Counted from the first letter of the stretch, positions 1 through 5,468 are shown. The stretch is 8,448 nucleotides of DNA from PXAH01 sp964605645 (GCA_964605645.1 CAZSDJ010000056.1:1-8448); one strand, 5' to 3'. Notes: generated by a model from the sequence alone, not told the origin. A program made the numbers and translations.

Positions 1-43
1 GCCATTTTTACCTTTGAAGGGGATAAAACTACCTCACTAAATC

Positions 44-187
44 TTACACTAAGTACCGGTAGAGGCGGCTAAACTTAACACCTATATCGTAAAGGTCTGT
101 ATCTGAATTCATTCTGCAATGAACAACATTGGCTTTAACTTTAAATATTTTATTTTGAATTTGATTGTTGCTTTGATTAGAATTCAT
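44..187 (-). CDS. 47-residue protein resembling the C-terminal half of a PilZ domain (probably truncated)
   Basis: I translated this short frame by hand. It starts with ATG one base after the stop of the amidase gene, with a weak GAG-containing Shine-Dalgarno in the amidase's last codons, so it would be co-transcribed and translationally coupled. The first 13 residues are rich in Asn and Gln. The rest (KVKANVVHCR, then YDIGVKFSRL) fits the closing beta strands of PilZ domains, which typically end in a Gly-Val-x-Phe motif. The RxxxR and D/NxSxxG motifs that bind cyclic di-GMP in PilZ proteins lie in the missing N-terminal half, so binding is not expected. It may be a broken PilZ gene. A third frame (PPLPVLSVRF onward) stays open from about position 66 to the window edge, so a frameshift near 50-70 is possible. 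The PilZ reading is by pattern only. Confidence 0.45.
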   Translation of the reverse strand: MNSNQSNNQIQNKIFKVKANVVHCRMNSDTDLYDIGVKFSRLYRYLV

Positions 188-188
188 A

Positions 189-956
189 TTACTCTTTCTG
201 CAGCTGGTACCAAAGTTGATCCCAGGGAAATTCTTTTCCCGGACAATCAGTTCGTGCCCCGGGAACTTGGCCGTGGCCTAAAATCTTAGTTTTGGGAATA
301 TTGTAATATTTTCGCAGGCGATTTACTAAATATACCAAAGAATCCATCTGTTTTTCGGTAATTTTACCGCTATTAAAATTCCCCACCAGGCAGATCCCAA
401 TTGCTTGAGGGTTCATTCCACCGGCTCGGCAATGAGCTCCATCCTGTTTTTTAAGCCAGCGCGGAGAAACTTCAATCTGGCCGTCAAATTTACCCTTTGA
501 GCCATTATCCACAACAAAGTGATAGCCAAGGCCGCGGGTAAAGCCTCTTAAATTGTGGGAACGGTTAAAGGCTAGGGCATTACCAATATCAGTTGCACTA
601 TGATGAATTATAATATATTTCCATTTATCAGTTGGATATAAGGTTACTACCGGCCGGATTGGCGCAGCTTTAGGCACAACTAATTTTTGGCCCATCTCAA
701 TCTTGCTGGGATTTTTTATTTTATTTCGATGAACAACCGCCTTAGAATCTACATCATACATCTTGGCTATCCGCCAAACAGTTTCCCCCGGCGCCACAGT
801 ATGAATTAAATCCTTACGCATCACTGGTGGAACTTTTGGATATTTTACTCTTTCTGCGGGAGGTACAGTTTTATAAACTGGGCCTCTAGCACAAGAGGTA
901 AAAAGAATAATTATAAATACTGAAAAAAGCTTTACCTTGTTAATTTTTTTTATCAT
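189..956 (-). CDS. LysM and Amidase_2 lipoprotein, N-acetylmuramoyl-L-alanine amidase
   Basis: Predicted 255-residue peptidoglycan amidase that cuts the bond between N-acetylmuramic acid and L-alanine. A basic N-terminus and hydrophobic helix (residues 8-20) lead to LFTSC, a plausible though not ideal lipobox with Cys22, so it is probably a periplasmic lipoprotein. Residues 51-95 form one LysM domain (HTVAPGETVWRIA ... MGQKLVVP) for glycan binding. Residues 112-250 are an Amidase_2/PGRP domain of the T7-lysozyme type: IIHHSAT supplies the first zinc His (H118), GYHF the conserved Tyr145, and GHGQVPGARTDCPG the remaining ligands H229 and C238, so the catalytic set looks complete. I chose the ATG at 956; an in-frame TTG at 974 would add six residues, but it lies upstream of a TATAAT (966-971) that probably serves this gene. 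It sits behind a decayed pilin operon and just before a PilZ-like fragment. A role in wall remodelling around pili is inference. Confidence 0.9.
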   Translation of the reverse strand: MIKKINKVKLFSVFIIILFTSCARGPVYKTVPPAERVKYPKVPPVMRKDLIHTVAPGETVWRIAKMYDVDSKAVVHRNKIKNPSKIEMGQKLVVPKAAPIRPVVTLYPTDKWKYIIIHHSATDIGNALAFNRSHNLRGFTRGLGYHFVVDNGSKGKFDGQIEVSPRWLKKQDGAHCRAGGMNPQAIGICLVGNFNSGKITEKQMDSLVYLVNRLRKYYNIPKTKILGHGQVPGARTDCPGKEFPWDQLWYQLQKE

Positions 957-965
957 GATTACTCT

Positions 966-993
966 ATTATACAAAAAATATAGCTTATTTAAA
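966..993 (-). promoter_or_regulatory. Candidate promoter of the amidase gene
   Basis: On the minus strand a perfect TATAAT (971 to 966) follows a TTTAAA (993 to 988) at 16-base spacing; the -35 matches consensus at 4 of 6 positions. The -10 ends only 9 bases before the ATG at 956, so transcription would begin within a few bases of the start codon. No Shine-Dalgarno is present, which points to a leaderless or nearly leaderless mRNA. Confidence 0.45.
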
Positions 994-1022
994 GGAAAGA
1001 TTTAAAAGGTGGCAGCAATATC

Positions 1023-1729
1023 TTATTTTTTCTGCCAAGCAATAACTTCTTTATTTAGATAATTTAGGTTAGATAAAGCATCAGATATAACGTCCTCATC
1101 ATGAGTTAGGGTAGGATCCCCTTTCAGCTCAGTATCTATATTTGTTTCACTTTCAGAGAAAACAGCCCCATTTATATCAACAGTTCCTGTTATAGTAAGC
1201 CCTCCTATAACATAAATAATTCCATCATAATCTTCCGTACCAGATATATGGCAATCTCCATCTACAACTACAATCCCTTCTCTCTGCAAATTTCCTGCTG
1301 TTTTTAATTCTTCTCCCGCTGATACTTCAACCCAGGTTATCCCCTCTATTGGTTCTCCAAAATTATTTTCGTTGTAAACGTAATCAGCATTATTCTTTAT
1401 TTCATCTTTGGTTGCTGTAAAAAGACTGGAGAAATTTAATTCCGCATAGGGATTTTTAGTCCCATTAATAGTAACATTTCCTTTCTCTATAATATCACCG
1501 TTGCTTTCAATAGCATGCTGAAAATTTGAAAGATCTGGCGGCTCAGTTTGAACAGTTATCAATAAATTACGCGTTAAAGTTGAACCACCGGAAAGAATAA
1601 TTTCACCGGTAGCATCTATTTCATAATATTGATGATCAGAATCAGAACTTGAGACAGGATGGTAGAATTTGTATCGGCAAAATTAACAAAACTTTATGCG
1701 ACAGCCAAAGCTAAACCTTTTTTATTCAT
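1023..1729 (-). pseudogene. Decayed PilX-like minor pilin, N-terminal half deleted and frame broken
   Basis: This is the remnant of a paralogue of the intact PilX-like gene at 2157-3728. A start ATG at 1729 encodes MNKKGLALAVA and then meets TAA at 1694-1696; the intact copy reads MNKKAIALAVT. In a different frame an open stretch runs from 1682 to the stop at 1023. Its beginning (YYEIDATGEIILSG, then TRNLLITVQ) aligns with residues about 139-162 of the intact protein (IWVRSTGTVEG, then KRTVEARISV). About 115 codons, roughly residues 12-126, are therefore missing, together with a frame change. The rest keeps the family's beta-rich repeats (GNVTINGT, GDCHISGTEDYDGIIYVIGGLTITGTVDINGAV) and ends about 220 residues after the junction. 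The longest intact frame could only start at a TTG near 1562 and would lack the signal anchor. The start overlaps the upstream pilV-like remnant through ATGAATAA, exactly the junction seen in the intact operon. Confidence 0.8.
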
Positions 1730-2075
1730 AGAACATCGTAAAAAGTTTAAAGTTTAAATTTCTGCCTCTCTCTGTCCAGGCAACATTAACTACAACTTCT
1801 GGAAAACTTGTAGAATCAACTATTACAGTTTCATTTTTTAAATTGCTAAACTGAGGAAGGTTATAATTACTAAATTCAGTTTGACTGTAAGGAATATTTT
1901 TAATATCCTCTAATACATATTAAGCATCGTTTGCAGCTTTTACCAGATTGCGGTTGGATTGATGAAGAAATAAACAAGACACATAAGTCATAAGTAAACC
2001 GGTAATTAAAACGGTAATTATGCCAATTGCAACCATTAATTCAATTAAAGTGAAAGATTTCTTTTTTTCGTTCAT
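1722..2075 (-). pseudogene. PilV-like minor pilin broken by one in-frame TAA
   Basis: Reading from the ATG at 2075, the frame begins MNEKKKSFTLIELMVAIGI, a type III prepilin signal with cleavage expected between Ser7 and Phe8 and the conserved Glu12 at mature position 5. Codon 52 is TAA (1920-1922). The same frame then continues for 65 codons (YVLEDIKNIPYSQTEFS ... VVVNVAWTERGRN) to a TAA at 1722. It parallels the intact gene at 4260-4655, where the matching stretch reads AKYVMEDIKN: the stop replaces a Lys codon, AAA to TAA, a single substitution. Because the rest stays open and conserved, the nonsense change looks recent, or it could be a sequencing error. TAA ends several intact genes nearby, so it is unlikely to be decoded as an amino acid. 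The pilW-like middle gene of the intact operon is absent here; this gene runs straight into the PilX-like remnant with an 8-base overlap. Confidence 0.85.
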
Positions 2076-2120
2076 AACCCTTCACTTAAATTATAACATT
2101 TTTTCATTAATAATTGAACC
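2076..2120 (-). promoter_or_regulatory. Upstream block of the decayed operon, shared with the intact operon
   Basis: Positions 2071-2120 align without gaps to 4651-4700 with 6 differences in 50, all C/T exchanges. On the minus strand the block carries a TATAAT (2095 to 2090) and a weakened Shine-Dalgarno (AAGTGAAGG, against AGGTGAGGGG in the intact copy). It lies between the stop of the intact pilX-like gene and the start of the broken pilV-like gene. Confidence 0.55.
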
Positions 2121-2156
2121 ATAAGGCAAGCCATGTTGTTAGAATATAGAATTGAT

Positions 2157-3728
2157 TTACTGAAGTGGATAAGGGCTATCTAAATCTTTCCAGGTGTCAA
2201 TTGCAATATTCCAATGCGGCTCACTGTTAATCATACCATCAGGTAAATTATTTGCTAATTCAGGAACCTGATAAATATTGGGAACCTGTTCGCTAATATC
2301 AAAATAGTTAGACACAATTGTGCCGGCAATGCTTGTCTGCTTTTGAACAGAAATTTCATTCTCAGCATAAAATGTTCCCATAACATTGATATTGGCTGCG
2401 TCAAAAGTAATTTTGCTCGGGGTCATAATCCCCAAATTGTGATGTTCAGGAAAAGAAGCCTGGCCGTAATTATTATCAGTGATAAGGTTAACATTTATAT
2501 TCGCTTCTCCTTCAGCAACAATCGAGCCGCTGCCGGAATACTCGATTACTTTATCGGAGCCCTCAATATCCATGCTTACATTACCTTCGATGTAGACAAT
2601 GCCATCAATAGTAAGGTTCCCGTTGCCGTCGACTTCTATACTCCCGTTTGCCCCGGTCTGACTGTAGACAGAATTAGGGGTTAAATTAACGTCGCCGCTA
2701 ATTACTAATGCGTTATCTTTTAAATAATCCTGATAAGTATAGTCAGGATCGCCGTCGGGATCGTACGGATCACTAAGGCGAGGAAACTCAACACTATCAC
2801 CAAGGTCATAGCTATTTTGAGTTCCGTTGTCCGAATAGACATTATTTTCGCCTTTATTACCTCCATAGCCGTCAGTAATATAGACACCATCTAAAGTTTC
2901 TTTGTAATTATTGCCAGACTGATCAGCCTCTCCTGCGGTGGCTGAACCGTTTAGCCCAATTTTTCCTTGTTTTATCCTTAGCAAAGCTTGGAGAGTTTCT
3001 ACTTCCTCGCCATTATACTCGATAGTAGAAAGAGAAGGAATCCTTTCTTCCAAATCAGAAGGTATACCAGCGTAGTTATTCCCGACTTTAGCATTACCGC
3101 TCATCTCCATAGCAAAATCATCTTCATTTAACCCCTCGCCTAATATGTGCACTGAACCCCGGATATCTACATTACCATTTATAAGAGTTCCTGCTGATCC
3201 CGTCCCCCCAAAGATAGCGTTGTTCCAAGGAGAAATATTTTCAACGCTAATTCTTGCCTCCACTGTTCTCTTGATTCCCTCTACAGTCCCGGTAGATCTA
3301 ACCCAAATTTCATCCTCCTTACCAGAAACATTAGCCAACTCAACTGAAAAACTCCCTTCACCTAACACCGTAGACACCTTAGGATCATTATAATCCCACT
3401 GGGTACCATACGGTAAAGAATAGAAATCGTCATAATTTGTTATAGATACTGATCCGCCTTGAGTAAGATCAATGGCTGTTTCCAGAGACACAGAAGTAAG
3501 TTCTCCGTCACTCCAACTAGGAGTGGAATCATTTTCAAAATCTTCTTTTAAATCATAAATGGCTCTTTGCAGGCCTGCTTCTGCCAGCCAAAAAGCTTGG
3601 GTGTTTAAAAGAGAGCGGCGGGCAAGATTTTTTTCGTTAATACTGCGGGAAAATATTGCTGCCCCTAAAGTTAAAAGCACCGCTATTATTACTAAAGTTA
3701 CTGCTAGAGCAATTGCTTTTTTATTCAT
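2157..3728 (-). CDS. PilX-like minor pilin with a large beta-repeat C-terminal region
   Basis: Predicted 523-residue type IV pilus accessory protein of the PilX N-terminal family. Residues 1-30 (MNKKAIALAVTLVIIAVLLT ...) are a basic start plus hydrophobic helix without a classical Phe-Thr-Leu-Ile-Glu cleavage motif, as is common in this family. AFWLAEAGLQRA (45-56) is the family's helical signature and STGTVEGIKRTVEARISV (145-162) its beta-strand hallmark. From about 180 onward the chain is built of repeated Gly/Asn/Ile/Val strands (INGNVDIRGSVHI; VISGDVNL; LTIDGIVYIEGNVSM; FDAANINVMGTFYAENEI; SIAGTIVS), suggesting a right-handed beta-helix exposed at the pilus tip or surface. That fold is inferred from the pattern. 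The protein is much longer than typical PilX proteins of about 200 residues. Its ATG overlaps the pilW-like stop by 8 bases (ATGAATAA), making it the last gene of a three-gene operon. A shortened, broken paralogue lies downstream. Confidence 0.8.
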   Translation of the reverse strand: MNKKAIALAVTLVIIAVLLTLGAAIFSRSINEKNLARRSLLNTQAFWLAEAGLQRAIYDLKEDFENDSTPSWSDGELTSVSLETAIDLTQGGSVSITNYDDFYSLPYGTQWDYNDPKVSTVLGEGSFSVELANVSGKEDEIWVRSTGTVEGIKRTVEARISVENISPWNNAIFGGTGSAGTLINGNVDIRGSVHILGEGLNEDDFAMEMSGNAKVGNNYAGIPSDLEERIPSLSTIEYNGEEVETLQALLRIKQGKIGLNGSATAGEADQSGNNYKETLDGVYITDGYGGNKGENNVYSDNGTQNSYDLGDSVEFPRLSDPYDPDGDPDYTYQDYLKDNALVISGDVNLTPNSVYSQTGANGSIEVDGNGNLTIDGIVYIEGNVSMDIEGSDKVIEYSGSGSIVAEGEANINVNLITDNNYGQASFPEHHNLGIMTPSKITFDAANINVMGTFYAENEISVQKQTSIAGTIVSNYFDISEQVPNIYQVPELANNLPDGMINSEPHWNIAIDTWKDLDSPYPLQ

Positions 3729-4263
3729 TTCTTAACCCCACTTTTTCTATTAATTCTCCTGTATCTGACGGAAAAAACAATTGCCTATTATTTTCTTCTT
3801 TTGTTGCCCTTAAAGAAATTTTTACTGCATCAGGAGAAGAACAATCTGAAGAACAAGTCGTATCTTCTATACAACAAAAATCAATACTCTGGATATTGTT
3901 TGCAATTATTTTGGTATTTGTACCATATTTTCGAATAATTTGCCGATTATCTTCATTCTCTGGATCTATTTCTAAAGAATATTTTATAGAATTAGTCACA
4001 TCTTCCATATAAAATTCAATACTTGAACCATAATCAGTAGAAATGATAGTTATATCTTTATCTTCTTCTATTTCTACTTTTGCTTGCCTAATTTCCCTAG
4101 CCATCCCGTCAAGAGCCAATCTGGCTTGCTGCTGCAAATCAAGCAGCCCGCTGCCGGTATGCCAGCTTTGTTCTCCTACCAAAAGAAACGCAAAAACAGC
4201 AGTCATAAGTAATATAAATATGGCCATCGCAACTAAAACTTCAATTAGAGTAAAAGCTTTCAT
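3721..4263 (-). CDS. PilW/GspJ-type minor prepilin
   Basis: Predicted 180-residue prepilin. MKAFTLIEVLVAMAIFILLM is a short type III signal: cleavage is expected after Ala3, leaving N-methylatable Phe4 and the conserved Glu8 at mature position 5, followed by the assembly helix. Ala at -1 in place of the usual Gly is tolerated in some minor pilins. The stretch QQQARLALDGMAREIRQA (about 44-61) is the conserved PilW/GspJ helix, and the end, VGLRNE, resembles the terminal strand of the family. Four Cys occur in DFCCIEDTTCSSDCSS (residues about 128-143), which might form disulfides. The gene overlaps pilV-like by ATGA upstream and pilX-like by 8 bases downstream, and no Shine-Dalgarno is visible, so translation is probably coupled. 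Together the three products would form a minor-pilin priming complex in the inner membrane. The decayed second operon has no counterpart of this gene. Confidence 0.82.
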   Translation of the reverse strand: MKAFTLIEVLVAMAIFILLMTAVFAFLLVGEQSWHTGSGLLDLQQQARLALDGMAREIRQAKVEIEEDKDITIISTDYGSSIEFYMEDVTNSIKYSLEIDPENEDNRQIIRKYGTNTKIIANNIQSIDFCCIEDTTCSSDCSSPDAVKISLRATKEENNRQLFFPSDTGELIEKVGLRNE

Positions 4264-4655
4264 GGTTTAGCAATTAAAGTTTCTAAATTTATGCTCCTGC
4301 TTCTTGACTTAAATTCCTCCCAATTAACAACAACCATTACATCTAAAACATCTGTTCCGGAGACCTGAACATCAATTGTTTCATTTTTTAAAGAACTAAG
4401 GCCCTCATCTGAAATTGCACTACTATCCCAATCCCACTGAGTATCACCATTATCTTCTATAGTACCAAAATTACTATTTTTTATATCCTCCATTACATAT
4501 TTGGCGTGGGTCAAGGCCACCGTAAGATTGCGGCTGGATTCATTTAAAATCAAAGAACTTACAAAAACAAGTAAAATTGAGGAAAAAACTAACCCCAAGA
4601 TTGCTACAGCTAAAAGTAATTCCGATAAGGTAAAAGATTTCTTTGTTTGTTTCAT
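4260..4655 (-). CDS. PilV/GspI-type minor prepilin, first gene of the pilin operon
   Basis: Predicted 131-residue prepilin. MKQTKKSFTLSELLLAVAIL is a type III signal with expected cleavage between Ser7 and Phe8 and Glu12 at mature position 5; Ser at -1 and Ser in place of Ile in FTLIE are slightly unusual. A hydrophobic helix runs to about residue 35. It is followed by NLTVALTHAKYVMEDIKN, the helix seen in PilV-type proteins, where the Ala-x-x-x-x-Glu pattern is common, and by a beta-rich end (VSGTDVLDVMVVVNWEE). The translation start is well supported by a strong Shine-Dalgarno, AGGTGAGGGG, ending 3 bases before the ATG. Its TGA stop overlaps the pilW-like start by 4 bases. A closely related broken copy lies at 1722-2075. 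The assignment to PilV rather than another pseudopilin class rests on size, order and pattern. Confidence 0.8.
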   Translation of the reverse strand: MKQTKKSFTLSELLLAVAILGLVFSSILLVFVSSLILNESSRNLTVALTHAKYVMEDIKNSNFGTIEDNGDTQWDWDSSAISDEGLSSLKNETIDVQVSGTDVLDVMVVVNWEEFKSRSRSINLETLIAKP

Positions 4656-4700
4656 AACCCCTCACCTAAATTATAACATTTTTTCACCAATAATCGAACT
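4656..4700 (-). promoter_or_regulatory. Conserved upstream block of the intact pilin operon
   Basis: This is the 45 bases before the pilV-like ATG, 87 percent identical to the block before the broken paralogue (2076-2120). On the minus strand it contains TATAAT (4675 to 4670) and the strong Shine-Dalgarno. The TATAAT ends only 14 bases before the ATG, so a start site at normal distance would fall inside the Shine-Dalgarno, and no good -35 stands upstream. It may not act as a promoter; the block could be a translation-control or protein-binding element. Confidence 0.5.
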
Positions 4701-4706
4701 AGTAAA

Positions 4707-4759
4707 AGGGGACGTTTCCCTCGTTTATAACTGCCTGAAATAGAAAGAGTTATAGAGGG
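4707..4759. repeat. GGGGAC-type hairpin and adjoining bulged inverted repeat in the pilin leader
   Basis: AGGGGACGTTTCCCT (4707-4721) can fold into a short hairpin and starts with the same GGGGACG core as the palindromic element at 5001-5120. Right after it, CCCTC (4718-4722) and TATAACT (4726-4732) pair with AGTTATA (4748-4754) and GAGGG (4755-4759): 12 base pairs with a 3-base bulge and a 15-base loop. No T-run follows on either strand, so a terminator is unlikely. If the promoter at 4794-4821 is real, this structure sits in the pilin mRNA leader. Confidence 0.5.
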
Positions 4760-4793
4760 CCATTTTCCGCCTTTTTGGTAAACAAAGAAAGAA

Positions 4794-4821
4794 ATTTTAG
4801 AAATGAATTGCAGACTGTAAA
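4794..4821 (-). promoter_or_regulatory. Candidate promoter of the pilin operon
   Basis: On the minus strand TTTACA (4821 to 4816, 5 of 6 to consensus) and TAAAAT (4799 to 4794, 5 of 6) stand 16 bases apart. The expected start near 4787 would give a leader of about 130 bases that includes the hairpins at 4707-4759. It lies just downstream of the tRNA gene, so read-through from the tRNA promoter is an alternative. Confidence 0.4.
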
Positions 4822-4824
4822 ATA

Positions 4825-4857
4825 AAAAATTGCCCTGCTTATAGATAAAAATTGCCC
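4825..4857. repeat. 11-base direct repeat at the 3' end of the tRNA gene
   Basis: AAAAATTGCCC occurs at 4825-4835 and again at 4847-4857, where it covers the last bases of the tRNA acceptor strand; a third, inverted copy is at 4919-4929 at the other end of the tRNA. The distal copy could be the remnant of a tandem tRNA end or of an integration event. It is too short to call an attachment site. Confidence 0.4.
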
Positions 4858-4922
4858 GGCCTGGATTCGAACCAGGGATAATTGAGTCAGAGTCAATTGT
4901 GTTGCCGCTACACTACCGGGCA
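4852..4922 (-). tRNA. tRNA-Gln (anticodon CUG)
   Basis: A full cloverleaf of 71 bases reads on the minus strand. The acceptor stem is TGCCCGG/CCGGGCA with discriminator A, followed by T8-A9. The D-arm is GTGT/ACAC with a GG-containing loop. The anticodon stem is ATTGA/TCAAT around the loop CTCTGAC, with U33, anticodon CUG and A37. The variable loop is four bases, TATC. The T-stem CCTGG/CCAGG encloses TTCGAAT. CUG reads the Gln codon CAG. CCA is not encoded. The acceptor pairing extends beyond the mature ends because an A-run precedes and TTTTT follows the stem; the GC-rich stem plus that U-run may also end transcription. No protein-coding frame that crosses this gene should be believed. Confidence 0.93.
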
Positions 4923-4954
4923 ATTTTTTTTTGCTATTTTTATCTGAATAAACA

Positions 4955-4982
4955 ATTATACCTATTTTCTTTCTGTCTTCAA
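4955..4982 (-). promoter_or_regulatory. Promoter of tRNA-Gln
   Basis: On the minus strand TTGAAG (4982 to 4977, first four bases match consensus) is followed after 16 bases by a perfect TATAAT (4960 to 4955). Transcription would start near 4948, giving a 5' leader of about 26 bases before the mature tRNA end at 4922. It is the best-looking sigma-70-type promoter in the window. Confidence 0.65.
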
Positions 4983-5000
4983 GTAAAGTTATCCGCATTA

Positions 5001-5120
5001 GGGGACGGCTCTCCTTCTCTTTTTGCTTGCCTGCAATCAAGGCGAAAAATATGAAAGCGTATAATCATATGTTCATAATTGACTGATAGGCAATAGGTTG
5101 CAAGCGAGAGAACCGTCCCC
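5001..5120. mobile_element. 120-base palindromic element with GGGGACGG ends (REP/MITE-like)
   Basis: The left end GGGGACGGCTCTC (5001-5013) and the right end read on the other strand, GGGGACGGTTCTC (5120 to 5108), match at 12 of 13 positions. A second shared block, GCTTGC, follows in both arms (5025-5030; 5105-5100). Inside the left arm GCCT/AGGC forms a small stem-loop (5029-5043). No coding capacity is evident. Short GGGGAC-headed palindromes of this kind are known in other bacteria as REP-type elements moved in trans by IS200-like (RAYT/Y1) transposases; no transposase is in this window. No clear target duplication is visible. It stands 18 bases upstream of the tRNA -35 box. Confidence 0.55.
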
Positions 5121-5150
5121 ATAGACTTGAGAAAAAACAAAACGCTCACT

Positions 5151-5421
5151 TTAATCTATCCTTTTACTCATAGAACTTTTGACAGCATCGCAAAATGGTT
5201 GGTAATCTAACTCCATTTTACGAGGGCCTGGCATTAATTTCAACTAAGTTTAGCATACTTTCAAGAGGTATATTCTTTTTAGCAGAAATCTCCGCCAAAA
5301 AAAATTCCTTGCTTCCCGCACACATAAATACTAAAATATCAACTGTAGCAGGAATAGATACGGCTCTCTAGGGTAATCCCGGGGAATTTCTAGAGGACGG
5401 GCAAAAGCAAGTTTCTATCAT
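5151..5421 (-). pseudogene. Degenerate leftward reading frame, unrecognised product
   Basis: From an ATG at 5421 a frame reads 17 codons (MIETCFCPSSRNSPGLP), meets TAG at 5368-5370, then stays open for 49 codons (RAVSIPATVDILVFMCAGSK ... AEISAKKNIPLESMLNLVE) to a TAA at 5218. A one-base shift at the CCC run around 5225 joins it to a second frame (KMELDYQPFCDAVKSSMSKRID) that ends at 5151. The residue composition looks protein-like, with amphipathic helix patterns, so a decayed gene of about 90 codons is likelier than chance. I cannot name the family; a loose resemblance to the helix of OsmC-type proteins is too weak to use. A TATAAT on this strand at 5500-5495 could have been its promoter. 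Confidence 0.35.
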
Positions 5422-5436
5422 TCATTTAAATCGTAT

Positions 5437-5468
5437 TTAATAACCACTGAATAACTACTGGTTATTAA
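5437..5468. repeat. Perfect 10-bp inverted repeat, possible operator
   Basis: TTAATAACCA (5437-5446) and TGGTTATTAA (5459-5468) are exact inverted complements around a 12-base loop, and GTAT/ATAC continues the symmetry after a 2-base bulge. It lies 75 bases upstream of the plsC-like start and just upstream of the degenerate leftward frame, in the AT-rich divergent region. It could be a regulator binding site; it is not followed by a clear T-run. Confidence 0.4.

Noticed and set aside
1920..1922. Reassigned TAA codon read as Lys in the pilV-like remnant
   Set aside because: TAA ends the amidase, pilW-like, pilX-like and acyltransferase genes at the expected positions, so it acts as a stop here.
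2343..2684. A 113-codon open frame on the plus strand
   Set aside because: It lies entirely inside the pilX-like gene on the opposite strand and shows no family features; it is a shadow of the real gene.
4670..4675. TATAAT before the pilV-like gene as a standard promoter
   Set aside because: It is too close to the start codon for the strong Shine-Dalgarno to be transcribed, and no -35 stands at 16-18 bases; it is listed only as part of a conserved block.
4750..5040. A 96-codon open frame on the minus strand
   Set aside because: It runs straight through the tRNA-Gln gene and its promoter and has no recognisable protein pattern.
5218..5421. OsmC-family identity for the degenerate frame
   Set aside because: Only a loose helix pattern matches and the catalytic Cys arrangement of OsmC proteins is not demonstrated.
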